This document shows, in pieces, positions 1 through 13,300 of a stretch of DNA of 64,000 bases. Under the pieces are notes generated by a model. It was given only the letters and a program-made list of their open reading frames with translations. It had not been told where the DNA came from and did not search any database. The stretch spans positions 248,001 to 312,000 of the forward strand of contig JAQFWX010000039.1 of NCBI GenBank assembly GCA_027605045.1. The letters run 5' to 3'. Source of the stretch: Phallus indusiatus (taxonomy: Eukaryota; Basidiomycota; Agaricomycetes; Phallales; Phallaceae). Position 1 is the first letter of the stretch. Each line of letters starts with the position of its first letter. A program made the position numbers and the translations under genes.

Positions 1-300
1 CGCTAGCAAATAGATGTAAAATAAAATTGAGAATATTGCGATCTTTACATACAAAATGAGAGGCTCGTTCCAGATCACGCGGTTGTCATCATGATCCCCT
101 TTCCTGACTGTCCACTCTGGGGTCTCATACACCCTCTCGCCACATTTGATCACTAATTTGAATTTGTTTTTTGATGGAGGATTGAGTAAACAAAAATCTT
201 TGATGTATAAATGTTCCAGATGAGATATGAGTCGAGACTTCAAACGAAAAACCTGATGTTACCAGATAATTTTATACCGTCCGTCGAAACTACCATACCC
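1..300 (-). CDS. NLR copy 3, N-terminal C2-like exons (partial, runs off the left edge)
   Basis: On the minus strand, bases 1 to about 205 encode a stretch closely similar to the C2-like N-terminal exon of the two NLR copies at 4525-10075 and 10326-13535. Shared blocks are LLNPPSK, a KLVIKCG strand, a KGDHDDN loop and WNEPLIL. A short upstream exon ending near base 255 (GRYKII before a GTAACA donor) matches their first exon. C2-like domains at the N-terminus of fungal STAND NTPases are presumed to bind membrane or ligand; that role is inferred. Everything downstream (NACHT, repeats) lies outside the window, so I cannot say whether this copy is intact. It makes the locus a tandem array of at least three co-oriented paralogues. 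The start codon is not settled. Confidence 0.6.
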
Positions 301-484
301 GCTGTGTTTGGGAGAAGATGGCTGCTCTGACCATCCAGAATGGAATTCTAGATAAATTTCTTGAGTACGATCTGCATATCGAACAAGTGGGAGAGCAAAC
401 AAGATTATCATGTAAAGGCTCTGAGACTGGCTCATTCGTCTCATTGTGCGTGTCATCCTCCATATGAACATCACCCTGGTTTTA

Positions 485-862
485 TTATAACATTTTGTAT
501 ATATGCGTGAAATTGTCTAATGACAGATATGAGATGGAAAGACTCACAGGTTCTGCTGACACATCGCAATCCAGGTTCGGAGTTGCTGATGTATGGTCAG
601 TTTCATGGTCATCCGAATTCGCATTCAGACGACGACGCTTGTGATCTGAACGACTTTCGGCTACGTCCTCGCGTGGATGACGCAACTCATGATTTTCTTG
701 TTGAAGTAATTTGCAATCCTTCTGATGTATTTCCAGGTCCTTGTATGTAGCAGGTTTACGTCGATGACCAGCCCAACCACAAGCGGAACACTTCCGAGTC
801 CACGGATTAACTCTGTCCATCAAGCCTGATAAGGTTGTAGTGAATATGTATACACCAGCCAA
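485..862 (-). CDS. hypothetical ORF with a small Cys/His finger
   Basis: An open frame of 125 codons lies just upstream of NLR copy 3 on the same strand. I do not recognise the protein. Residues 23-52 hold CSACGW, then a His, then HQKDC, a spacing that could form a small C2HC zinc finger. A basic stretch (HKRRR) and an acidic, Ser/Thr-rich tail follow. The frame stops about 10 bases before the next open frame (474-259). It could be an upstream exon of NLR copy 3, which would then carry an added finger, a separate small gene, or a chance frame. No clear splice join to the C2 exon was found. Confidence 0.3.
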   Translation of the reverse strand: MAGVYIFTTTLSGLMDRVNPWTRKCSACGWAGHRRKPATYKDLEIHQKDCKLLQQENHELRHPREDVAESRSDHKRRRLNANSDDHETDHTSATPNLDCDVSAEPVSLSISYLSLDNFTHIYKML

Positions 863-1479
863 ACAATCGGGACATTACTTACAGTGGCGTTTCGTGCACA
901 ATGGGCTCGAAATAAAGAGGTGCGAGCATTTGTTCTCGCTTCATTTTCTTTGATCAAATACAAAATTTTCTATAATTGATGATGGCAGTGCTAAAGGAAA
1001 AGGTTCCGTTCGCCAAGTGATCCGCAAGCCATTAGTCATCACAATTCGTCACAGTCACCAAAAAAATTCACTTCAGACTTCAATGGAAACTCTTCACAAC
1101 AGCCCGGAATTTTTTTCGTGTTACGGCAAGGACCAAACGTCAAACGGATACTAACTTCGAAATACATCGAAAGGATAATCATTATCATGTGGATCTCTAT
1201 TGATCTCGAGGTGTTGTCGAGCTCTCATCTCAACAACGTTGGTTGGCAGGACTGCCCTTTTTTGTTTCTTCGCTGATTCAAATGCGACGGGTTTAGTCAA
1301 AATGGTATGTGGCATCAACTTTACTTATTATATCGACCTCTTCATGACGCTGTAGAGAAGCATGCTTGTACATATATGTACAAATCACCTCAGAACGTAT
1401 TCCGATTGCTAATTAACTCAGCCAGGATGACATACATTCGCGCTTTCAAAGATTTGGTTCAAGTCCGTGATAGTCGTTA

Positions 1480-1650
1480 ACGCCATGCCGCAATTCCTAT
1501 TGATGTCCTTCCAGAATTGGTCTGCTTTACTTGGAAGGGATCATTCAAACCCACCGAATGCAACTTGGGTCATGTCACATCCTTATTCCGCGTTGCCCAG
1601 CATTTGTGGGCCCAGGACTTCTTTAGTTGTGCTACGAGCCTAGCTTAGTG
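1480..1650 (+). pseudogene. F-box-like remnant
   Basis: A plus-strand frame near 1485-1640 reads AIPIDVLPELV followed, after about 30 residues, by a Leu/Val-rich stretch and QHLWAQDFF. This resembles the start of agaricomycete F-box proteins (LP-x-E-L/I, then a conserved HLW-type segment). The frame closes shortly after and no LRR-like continuation was found. It is most likely a decayed F-box gene. The call rests on a short match by eye. Confidence 0.3.
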
Positions 1651-2094
1651 CTTGTGTCGGTCCGGTTACATTGAGGTGGTATACATTGGTTCAGTTTCGC
1701 TGCATAGACGAAGCTATTCTGCTTTTCTTCTCACTTCTCAACATCGTTCTGCCTCTACGCAATTCGAACCCTTCTTAATCTTGCGACTTATTGATGTTAC
1801 CCGGTGACGACGTTGTCGGTCCGATTGGCATCCTTGTCAACCAAAGAGTCTACCTTTCACAACAAATGGTACGAGGAACTGACGCTTTTCCTCGTCGAAT
1901 TGTCATCAACTCTCGTGTATTCCGCCGTCTCCATCCCGACCGTTTGACCATGCCTATCTCATGCAGTCATTGTACTGTGGATTTGGAATGAACAATTCGG
2001 GGCTTACATCGTCCCTGTTGCCTCAAAAATTACGCCGGGATAATATGGGTTACCCGTATCTACGGAGAAAATCCTTAAACCTCGAGAAACATGC

Positions 2095-4230
2095 AATGCC
2101 TTCCGATAAAAGAAGCAACGCTTTTCTATCTTTATGATTCTGACGTTATCTCAATACATCTGTACTCTACATTTTGGGTACGCACACTTGACGCGCCTGC
2201 TGTCTATACCGCTTAATAAAGGTTTAAGGCTTTCCTCATGCGTACGACACGATACCAGGTCCAGACAGTGTACTTATTCAAGCTTCAAGATTCTTTTTTG
2301 CTTTCCGTTCGTTTAGCGCAGTCAACAAGCAATTAAGCTGATACTGCTTGAGGCGGGTGCGCTGTACCGTACTGCCCCCGCCACCTATCGCTAACGCGTT
2401 TTAGGCTTTTTTGATCTTCGGCTCTATCATACGTTTCACTTGAGCCGCAGAAAGAGTTCGGAATCATCTCCAAACACGTTACAAGAGAGTGTCTGATGTA
2501 CTCTGCTGATTCGGATGCGTCCTCGTTTTCGAGCTAGTAACATATCCAAACACAACGCTACATCGTGGGTTTGGTCTCTTTTACTTAATCGTCTGGTAAA
2601 TGCTTATTTTTGTTTTGTTTGTATAAGGACATTTACCTGTCGCTGTACAAACATCCTTACGTTACGCAAGCGCTTCAAGCCTTTCAAGCCTTCAGGAGTT
2701 GGTACGTCGGCATTCGGACGGACGACGGACGATCATACCATGAAGTATTACTTCGGAATATCACTGCGTGCTATTACTAGGTTAACATAGATTAAATTGA
2801 AGACTCTGCCGGCGGTGACTTATCATGGGGTATGAGACCCAATGGTGAAGATGATATTGGCAACCCTAAGACTGTCGGTACGTATTCGTATTGGCACTGA
2901 ATTCATGTCCCATCCCCATTCAACGCTCTGACAGTCATAACGGTATCATCAGCATGGTGACTCCTGTCAAAGGAAACTGAGCGAGTGTGGGCAATCCCGA
3001 CCTTTGCAGAATAGGCAGAACTTATGTTTCTTTTCAATTATCATCTCCGTCACACCGTTCTGCTCCATATCGAAGTCGACCTCTTTCTAATCACGGTTGT
3101 CGTCGCGTACTATCACTACTGCCGTCATCCTTCTTCAAACCATAGAACGTATTTAGATCTGGCTGAATATGAGCTGTGACGGCGACTTCTCAACGATGCC
3201 TGGTGGAGACAATATCAGACGGTATTCTACATTCCGCGACAAACGACGATTAACAGACTCGTTTCCTCTCTTTGAATCGATCTTAATTCTGGTGCACTTC
3301 AACCTCGCTCCGGGCATGAACGCGCCTTAATGTTAGCGTACCCACGTCAGGTAGTCGATGTAGTGTGGTTTTGAAGCGAAGAAGCCCACGATTACATTGG
3401 CTCGATTGTCTCGGAAGATAAACAAAAGCAATGTGGATACGCAGGTCATTCCTTTTGTTGACGCAGAGTTAGTCAGGAACAAATGCACAGAGACAGTTCT
3501 CTACTCCTCAACTCCTCAACTCTTCGGATCCGTTACATCATTCAACGTTTTCTGATGAAAGAAGCAGCGCTCTTCTCTTTCCATTTTCCAGGTATCCATA
3601 GGTATCGATGTATTTTCATGGATTGTCGATACGTATACAGTTCAGATTCCGGGTATGTATCCACGGTCGTTTGCCGCTCACACAAGCTCACGGCGATCCT
3701 TAGGCGTATGTACCACAGATAACAAGTCAGGCAATATATTCGACTACAAGATACATCTTAACTCCCTGTTCGTTCTCCGCAGTCACAAACAGCTTTAGCT
3801 TTAACTACTTGGTGACGCATGCGCATGCACTATACTGTCTCCAGCCGCCCATCGCTAACGCATTTTTTAAAGACTAACCTTTGGCCTTATCATCTGTTTT
3901 ACGCTGAAAAGGAATCAAAATTCATCTTCAAACACGTTATAAGAAAGAAAGCGTCAGATGTGCGTTTTTGCTGAGTCGAGCATATCCTCCTTTTCAAGTT
4001 CTCAAACACAAGTTACAACGATATTATGGGTTTGTTCTTTTTGTACTTATCTCATGCGCACTCATTTATGTTTCCTTCAAAATGTTTATCTGTACAGCTG
4101 CTATACCGTATATGCGCAAATCGAATCAGGAGTCAACATTCAAACCGACGATGGACGACTATATGATGAAATATCATCTCAGCATAGATTTGGTGTCAGG
4201 TCTAGTACCGCATGAGATCTACTCAGCTTC
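2095..4230. repeat. diverged tandem duplication, period about 1.45 kb
   Basis: Blocks at about 2095-2800 recur, diverged, at about 3540-4230 in the same order. Shared anchors are GAAGCARCGCT near 2112 and 3563, ATCGCTAACGC near 2388 and 3850, and a T-rich block after TGGGTTTG near 2566 and 4025. The coding capacity of both halves is poor, so this looks like an old duplication of non-coding or pseudogene sequence. Confidence 0.45.
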
Positions 4231-4524
4231 ATTTATGGTTCTCAGATGCCTGTCTCTACTCATTATGAAGGCCACGCTCTGTCTGAAGCCTTCAACTCGC
4301 GTCTACACTGACTAAGCATGATATCATGTGTGGAAGCTTACTCGTCTGCGCGCTCGCCCGGTAAAGGCCGGACATACTCTGGTTCAAATTTGGGAATTAT
4401 CGATTTGCATGCAGATATGACTCAAACTAACTCTTAGGTGTATATAGGTTCCTTGCAAATTTGGAATAGAAATAACAAATGTCTTTACATTGACAAGTAA
4501 ATAACATGCTAGGAGTCTTGGACC

Positions 4525-7500
4525 TTATTGATCTTTGTTTCTAAATCCACATTTTGTCCAACTAAAACCGTGTACGAAGTGTGTAAAATTTAGTTTTGTG
4601 ATGTTTTCATGAGGTATATGCATCATGCACGGAAACCAGAAGTGCTTTCTTCTATTTTCTGGAACCCAAAACAAAAGTTCACCTTGCAAACCTAAAACCC
4701 ATCCATTATCCATATGGGCGAAAGCGGGAAGCGAGGCGTTTTTCCAGGCTGATAATGCGTAATCCAATATCTCCGTCTTGTTGTAAACCAGTGTTCTAAG
4801 TGTCTCCTTAAGCAAACCGAATTGAATAAATATATGCGATACAAAACTTACCCTTCAACGCCGGTACCATCGGCGTCCGAGTCGGTGACTGCAGGAGCAC
4901 TGTACAGAACAGACATGGTCTCATACGTATCCAAGTCCCAGACAGAACATTGCAAAGAGTTTCTAACTGAATCTACCAGGTGTCCATTGTTCAGAGCTAG
5001 AGTCTCTATATTCTCCGGGTTGAACGGATATCGAATTGGCTTCCCAATCATGTTCCTGGATTGCATGTCCCAAATATTTAAAACCCCGGTTCTTTTGTCG
5101 ATATCTGCATTCGATGCCGTTATGATAAAATTTAAATCATTTGAAAACCACAACTTTTCGATGGGCTGATTTGACGACGATCCCTTGAGCGATACTCCAG
5201 CCTGAGTGTCCGTGTCCAGCAATATCACTTCGTCGTTGTATGTCCATGTCAAGTACTTCCCATCGGGAGATAATCGCCTTGCAGGATCATGGCGTGAGCA
5301 TGGAATTGAGGTCACCCTTGCTCCCGTCGATGCATCTAGTATATCGACATCTTCCTCTGATATGCATATGACATGTCTCCCACTGGCAGAAAAAGCAACC
5401 GTTGTGTATTGAACGAAATTTGAATCGAATGTAAATTGCGCCACTTTGTCACCTGATTCGCATTCACGAACTTCCAACTCATTGCCATATGAAACAGCGA
5501 AGCGGGCCTCTTGCATGGAAACAAGAAATTTCATTGGAGTTGAAAGGTAGATTGGACTGCAAAGCAACTGGCGGGTATCACTATCCCATATCTTGACAAC
5601 TGTTCTGGCACCAAAAATAAGATATCTGTCCGAGCAGACGAGTTTGAGTTCGGAAGACGGGAGGAAGCCATATTCGTCTATTTGAACGTTTTCTTTTTCG
5701 TTCCAAAGATAGAGTTTGTGCAAGGTGGCGTACGCCACGTTCACGTTTTTTCTATCAGAAAAAACACTGACAGCATCGATATGTTCGACGTCAAGGACAA
5801 TCGTGTTCGTTGTAATATCCGAAATCCTAAGGTATCGACCGGAAGAAATCCAATAAAGAAGAATGAGATATGCACCCCGTAGCCAAATCTCGGATACTCT
5901 TCGAACGTACCGGTGATGGACCCGGGACCGGTAATAACCGGTCTCTATGAATTTATCCCATTGTCGAACATGAGTTGCACCATTGAGATCGTAAAATGCA
6001 ATTAATTTAGAATTGTGTGAGAATCCCAGACACCGTGCTGGAGTTGTTCCGTCCACATAGGAATTACTAATCAATTCTCCTGTAGATACACTCCAAATCG
6101 AGTACGGTCCGTTGTAGGCAATAGAGAGGATATATTGACCATCGGCAGAAAAGTGAAAACATCGCACAGAAGGATCGCGCAGCTGCCTAACTTTGGTGTT
6201 CGTCCGCAGATCCCTGATCTCTATTGAGTCATGATTTTTGAAGGCAATGTAGCTGTTAGTCAGTGTGAAATGTCCATCAGCAGAGCGGGACACGACATCA
6301 AGCGTGTGGTTCCGAGTGTTCCATATGTACACCTCACTGTCTTGCCGCGCCTCATGAACACTTGCTTGCCACCGCAAGTCTGGCCCGCTGCTGAAAGTAG
6401 TGACGAACCTTGGCTCACGGAGATAGCGATCATCTGCAGGGGCCCGATAAAGAGCAACCCAGTCTCCGTTAGGCGAAATTGCGGCGGAAGTAAAATTTAA
6501 ACGCCTTTTATGAAAGGTTTTGACAGTCTGATGACTCTTGCGATCGAATAGAAGTGCTCCCTCAATACCTCTACACCAGACTATGAAGCGCCCGTCCTGA
6601 GAGATAGTGCAAAATTCACATCTGGCACCGGCTATCTCTTCATAATTCTCCCTGCTTGTTTCATTTGTCGCCATACACCATACGACAATATCACCGTCGC
6701 TCAAACAACAGTAAGCCAATTCTCCATCCGGGGCAAACACGATGTCGGAGATACTTGGACGCCAACCAGCTTTATAACAAACCTCGCTCACAAGTCGTTC
6801 TCCTGTTACATAGTTCCATACGGAGAATCCACCTCTGTCTGATCCAATTGCGATATATTTGCCTTTTGGAGAAAAGGCAGCCTCGATAGAAGTTCCGTAT
6901 GTAACACGTCTTTGCGTGAAACCGATTTTGCGTGAAGATCTGACAGGTTGTCGGTCAACGTCAAATGTAAACAGTTTGGGAAACCTTGTAAGGTATTTCC
7001 TGGATATGAACGAATCACGAGGGGTAAAGGGAAGAGCGGAGAGATAAAGGTGCGGCGTGCTCTCCGTCATTGCGTCTCCAAAATCAAACCCAAACTCCCA
7101 TGTATCCTTGGCATCTGCAGTCAAAGTGCCGTCTACATCCTATCAACCCGTTCAGCCATCGAATAAACGACAAGCAAAGCATTACTCACTTCGCACCAAT
7201 CCACTATTCCTCGCATTGCCACGCAGCCTCGTTCAACCGCTTTTAACAAACTGAGCGCCTCAAAGTAATACAGCAGTTTATCGTCCATCAATTCCCGGAT
7301 TTCACGCACCAGTTCCTCGCCATAAGTTGATGACTGGAGATGGAAGCCCCAAAAACGACATGAATATGACAAATATGACGGAATGGCTGTTTCCACACGT
7401 GAACCGAGACCGGGAACATCTTGATTGCGCAGGTGTGATGTCTCGAGCTTACAGATATTGAAACAGAGCATTCGATTCATCAATTTGAGACAAGCTAGTG

Positions 7501-10075
7501 TCATCCAGGTTTGGTTTGAGGTGTCGACATAGTACTCATTCGTTTCTTCGCCAATTTGTTTGGAAGCGAAAAAATCGAACAAGGAGGTGTGAACCGGTCG
7601 CACTGGAATAGACGTGTCGTGGACACCGATAAAAAAAGAACCAAACGGAGTGAGTATTGACTCAATATCTTCAATAAAGTTGAAAATATTTTGCAACGCA
7701 TTGATCGACAAAGGTTCCCGCGCAGTTATGATTACACCTACGATCATCTTAAATTCTTCGATAAATTCAGCGTCTTGGCATTCTGTTTGACTTGAGATGA
7801 TTTGGTGATATAGTCCATATAATGACGAAGACGAGGTTGAGACGCAAGTTTTCCATTTCTTCTCTACCAGTTTTGAACGTGTCACCGTGGGATCAATGAA
7901 TTGACAGGCTGTCTGCGCCCACTGGAAAAGGCCTTCGGCACGCTTGGCTAGTAGGTTGTCCCAATCTCCGTCTATCTTGCCCAGGACTGATGATATTGGG
8001 GCAAGATAATTCGAGACATAGGTTTGAATATCGCGACGCGTTTCATCTGCATCGATCTCGCCCATCCGTTGACATGGAATATTGAATTTTTGACATCCAG
8101 CCTCAATGTCCTGTTCTGGACGAGTGGTCACGATAATACGATGATTCTTCGGAAGCTCAGACCATTTGTGGAAAAGAACCTCCAGAATATCCTTGCGTTC
8201 ATTACGGTTTCCACTTTCATCTAACGCGTCCACAACGACAACTACGGGTCCAATAGTCGCCACGCTTTTCGACGGCTCAACAATAAGTTTTTCAAATTGC
8301 GTTCGTGGATCCTCGTTCCTCCTGACCGCAGTATCGGGAATAATCTTCAGTAGTTCTGTTCGCCAAGAGGTATCGCCGTCTGCCAAGTCGCGGGATATCG
8401 TGCTGAAAAGACAGTTCCGTCTGTTTGGGAAACTCCTGCTGAAACAGAACAAGGACCCAAGTCTATTTTGTTCCTTAAATATTCCAGCGATGGTATGCGC
8501 TACAGCTGTCTTTCCTACTCCTGCCTGTCCACTCAGGACAAGGACCTGTGGCGATGCGTCGTCGTTAATACATTTTAATATTTCGTCGATCAGCGATTGA
8601 CGAGTTCCCAGTAGGCAACCTTTTCCGGGGAGAGGCAGAGCACCAGCATAAGGCATATCATTGAGCAAAGTTAAACCAGCTTTGAAACGAGATCAATGAT
8701 ACATGATAACCCCGAAAAATTTACTTTGCTTACTGGTGTCCTCAAGCACGCGAAGCGTTACAATATTCGTTTCAAGATTGATCGAATCCCTCATAGCATT
8801 CATAAGATGATCGAGTTTGTCGTTGAAATCTTGAATTTTGCCATCCATACTCCCGCCGATTTCCTTAATTATATTTTTGACTGAAGCTTCAAAATCAGAT
8901 GTCGGTTTCACGATTATATGATATAGTGAGAATCACAACCTGTCCTTTCAGTGCCATACGCTTGTATAAAGTAAGCACACTCAATGGTTTGCCGAACCAG
9001 CACTGAAAGTGTCATAGACCATCGGCTCGTAAAGGGGTTTGTAAACTGCATTGTGGACTGGGTTGTAGACATGGTCACAGTAAGCGTGCGCTCCGCGTCC
9101 ATAATGTATTCGTAGATGTTCTTGAGTTTTTCACATAACTGTTTAACTTTGTCATCACGGCTTTTTTTTGCAATAATTGTCTGGAAAAAACCAACATATA
9201 TGACTCGTCATATCCAAGAAAAAAGTGTCCTTTTACCTTTGGAATGATAGATAGAATACTCCACGCTACCTTTAAGTATAGGTTTATCTAAAAAGAACTT
9301 TAGTGAAGGATGAAGATATGGTTGCGAGAGAAACTACCTCGGAAACACCATCCATCACTTTCATAAAAGTTTGAAATGTGTCGACAAATGATGTCCAAGT
9401 CTCATTGTCATCGTAGGCTTGCGTTGTGGGATTGTTGGCGGCATCGGCTGGGGCTTTTCGGGTCGGCAGTAGTCCTGCTGATGCCTGTTCTACCACTCTC
9501 GAAACGACGTCAAGCTCAGGTATCTTCTCGATGCTGAATGTTAATTGACATTCTTCAGCAACGTCTAATTTGCATAAACCTGCGATCGTGTGAATATAAG
9601 ACTAGGGCAATTTCAGGTGATATTAACTAACCAGAGCTATTTTGCATTTCGAGCAGGTCGATTGCCCTGTGTTCGCACGAGCCAATTGTAACGTTCTTTG
9701 GAAATCGTTTATTACGGACAATAAAAGTCAAGGAAGTGTCGTCATTGATATCACCGACACTAAATCACAAACATGAGACGAAATTTGAAAAAAATTGCTT
9801 TGACATACAAAACGAGAGGCTCGTTCCAAACCACGCGAACGTCATCATCGTTATCTCCTTTCTTAGCTCCACTTTCCGAAGTCTCATTTTCTTTTATGCC
9901 GCATTTAATTACTATCTTGAACGGAGTATCATTTTTCGGTGGAGGATTAAGCAAACAGAGATCTTAAATAATGCAGAAAAGTGATGAAAAAAAGCGAAAT
10001 TTTGAATGAGAAACTCTAAATTTACTTACTAAATATTGTTATACCCTCCGAGAAATTTTTCGTTGAGTCGGTCAT
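4525..10075 (-). CDS. NLR copy 1: C2-NACHT-WD40 STAND NTPase
   Basis: This is an intron-rich gene for a protein of about 1,650 residues. Order: a 15-codon first exon (ATG at 10075), C2-like domain (about 9.97-9.66 kb), helical linker (9.28-8.73 kb), NACHT (8679-7190) with Walker A GQAGVGKTA near 8530 and Walker B VVVVVDALDESG near 8245, then a long beta-propeller exon (7139-4852) with SPKGKY/APDGE blades. The last exon (4795-4525) ends FWVP...FTHFVHGFSWTKC, typical of agaricomycete NACHT-WD40 proteins. Introns I could place, all frame-restoring: 8881-8939, 8680-8733, 7140-7189 and 4796-4851, plus one starting at 10029. STAND NTPases of this kind act as NLR-like switches in non-self recognition or cell death; the ligand is unknown. 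No disabling change was seen. The exon edges between 9.3 and 9.0 kb are approximate. Confidence 0.82.
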
Positions 10076-10325
10076 GATTAAGTATCACTCAGCGAATGTA
10101 GTGAGAGGAGTGGCGAGCAAGGTGAGTATGAGTGGCAAAAGCTGCGTTTGAAGGCTTCTACTAGTAGCGCAATCTACCATCATTTCACACCCTCGAATGT
10201 TTGCTTCTTTTCAGATAATACTCAGGATAAATTTGCAATCTTCCTACGGTAGCACCGCAGATGCTAAATAGGAAAGTAAGTTCCGGCCATTACACGGCAA
10301 GTCACAGTGACTTGTCACCCAAAAT
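10076..10325 (-). promoter_or_regulatory. upstream region of NLR copy 1, duplicated with copy 2
   Basis: The 220 bases upstream of the copy 1 start match the region upstream of copy 2 (about 13540-13960). Shared blocks include GTAGTGAGAGG, GGCAAAAG and CCTACGGTAGCA. The promoter was therefore duplicated with the gene. No TATA box stands out. The junction with the truncated end of copy 2 is near 10326-10368. Confidence 0.5.
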
Positions 10326-13300
10326 TAAAGCTCAGTTGCCAAAGAAAGCTCTTCGCAACACTTTTCGACACGCGAATCGAAATCGGGCACCTCTCGATTG
10401 CGCAGGTGGGATGTCTCGAGTTGACAAATATTGAAGCAGAGCATTCTATTCATCAATTCGAGACAAGCTAGTGTCATCCCGGTTTGGTTCGAGGTATCGA
10501 CATAGTACTCATTCAAGTGCGCGGAGAGAAATGAAACAGTCATACACTTCCTCTTACACTGTCCGGCACATCGAGTAGCCAGAGGCGTCATGCGGAAAGC
10601 CCTCCCGTACTACCAATTCAACTTACGCGGCCTTCTCAACAACGAGAGAAGCCTCAATGCCCTCTGGACCTTCCTCGATAGCACAGAGCGCCTAGCTCAA
10701 CAATTCGGCGCACTTGCAACCGGAAACCCTACGAACGCCAGGAAAGCAAAGAAGAGTAAAAGAACCCGAGCAAGACGCTAGACACCTTTCTCACAATCCA
10801 CTCTCAAACCCAAAATCACACGGCTGAAGCACCTTCTTGAAGGACTGGCCACATCCCGGCAACGGGAACAGATGTTTTAGAATTACAATTACTGCATATG
10901 AACACGCTTAGATTACACGTTCTGTATAATGTCTGACCGGGGGCGACCCTATGGACAATAAACCTGATTAATCATCATAGAACTCATTCGTTTCTTCGCC
11001 AATTTGTTTGGAGACAAAAAAATCGAACAAGGAGGTGTGAACCGGTTGCACCGGAATAGAGGTGTTATGAACGCCAATGAAAAAAGAGCCAAAGGGGGCA
11101 AGTATAGACTCGATATCGTCGATACCGTTAAAAATATTTTGCAACGCATTGATCGACAAAGATTCTCGCGCAGTTATGATCGCGCCTACGATCGTCTTGA
11201 ACTCTTCGATAAAATCATTGTCCTGGAATTCTAATTGACTTGAGATGATTTGGTGATATAATCCATATAATGACAAAGACGAGTCTGATATGCCAGTTTC
11301 CCATTTTTTCCCCACGAGTCTTGAACGTGTCAGGGTGGGATCAATGAATTGGCAGGCTGTTTTTGCCCATTGAAAAAGGCCCTCGGCACGCGTCGATAGT
11401 GTACTGCGCCAATCCTTATCTATCTTATCCAACTTCGGCGATATTTTATCCAGACCTTTCGAGACATAGGCTTCAATATCACGACGCGTTTCCTCCGCAT
11501 CAATATCACCCATCCGTTTACATGAAATATTGAATTCTCGAATTTGAGCTTCAATGTCCTGTTCCGGGCGAGTGGTAATGATGATACGATAGCTTTCGGG
11601 AAGCTCTGACCATCTTTCGAAGAGAAATGTCATGATCTCCTCGCGTTCACTACGGGTTCCACTCTCGTCCAACGCGTCCACGACAATAACTACAGGTCCG
11701 ATAGTGACCACATTTTTCGAAGGTTTGAGAATAAGTTCTTCATATTGTGTTTTGACATCTTTCTTCCTCCGAACAGCAGAGTTGCTGTTAATAACCTTCA
11801 CTAATTCTTCCCGCCATAGGGTGTCGCCGTCGGCCAAGTCGCGAGATATGGTGCTGAAAAGACAATCGCGCCGGTTTTTGAAACTTCTATTGAAACAGAA
11901 CATGGATCCCAATCGATTCTGCTTTTGGAGTATTCCAGCTATGGTATGTGCCACTGCGGACTTCCCCATCCCAGCTTGTCCACTCAGTACGAGTATTTGC
12001 GACGATGCGTCGTCATTAACCCATTCAAATATCTCATTGATCAACGTCTGACGAGTTCCAGGTAGACATTCTTTGCTAGGAAAATCCAGCCTCTGAGTCG
12101 TAGGGCATTTCTCCAAGCAGTATTAATTCATCTTATAAGGAAATCGTGAATGATCGACAAGAGCATATAGCCTTTGACAGTAATTAACGTACTCAGTTCA
12201 ACAATTTTTTCAGATACGCGAAGTGTTACAACACTTGTTTCGAGATTGATTGAATCCGTCATAACCTTCATGAAGTGGTCAAGTTTGTCATAAAAACTTT
12301 GGATCTTGTCATCCACACTCCCGCTAATTCCTTTCATTACGTTTTTAACTAGAGCGTGAAAATCAGATTTGATTCCATCATGACATCCTATCGAGAAAAA
12401 CACTGAACCTGCGTTTTCCTTGCTGTACGCTCGAATAAAATATGCACATTCAATGGTTTGCCGAACAATCGTGGAGAGTATCGTGGACCACCGAGTTGCA
12501 GACTGGGTCGTGGCAAAAAGCTTGTGGAGCCTTTCCGCATTCATAATGTGTTCGTAAATGTCTTTCAGTTTTTCACATAATTGTTTCACTTTGTCATCAC
12601 GATTTTTTTTTGCGATAGGAGTCTTACAAAATATTGTATATTTAGTTTGTAATGTTCAAGATAGAAAAAAGTGCTTTTCACCTTTGGAATAATAGATAGA
12701 ATATTCCATGCCACTTTCAGGTATACATTTATCTACACAAAAGCTTGAGTGGAGGATGAAGATATACTTGCTAAAGAAAGTACCTCGGAAACACCATCCA
12801 TCACTTTCATAAAAGCCTGGAATGTGTCGATAAACAACGTCCAAATCCTCTCATTATCCGGATAGACTTGCGTTGCTGATTCAATAACGTTGGAGACTTC
12901 GGCTGGAGCTTTTTGATTCAATAATAACCCTGCAGGCGCTTGTTGTATTACTCCTGAAGCGACCTCAAGCTGAGATATTTTTTCGACGCTGAATGCTAAT
13001 TGACATTTTCCTGCGACGTCTAATTTGCATGAACCTGAAATTGTGGGGAGTATTAGACTGAAAACATTGTTCTCTATTTCCGGCAATATTAACTACCCAG
13101 AGCTGCTTTGCATCTTGAAGAGGTCGATGGCCCGGCTTTCGCACGAGCCAATTGTTATATTAAGTATTCGCATATTGCGAACAGTAAACGTCAAGATAGT
13201 GTCATCCGTGATATTGCCAGCACTAAATTGCAATGTAAGTCGAGATTTGCAGAGGTTTTATCTTTAACACACAAAATGAGAGGCTTAATCCAGATCACAC

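Larger units (their letters stand above)
863..4524. other. intergenic region without an intact gene
   Basis: This is the 3.7-kb gap between NLR copy 3 and the end of NLR copy 1. No long open frame is present. It contains an F-box-like remnant near 1.5 kb and a diverged internal duplication (2095-4230). The rest shows nothing I can name. Confidence 0.5.

Noticed and set aside
8166..8600. 144-codon plus-strand ORF opposite the NACHT domain
   Set aside because: It is a shadow of the NACHT coding exon. The same kind of frame appears opposite copy 2 at 11632-12051.
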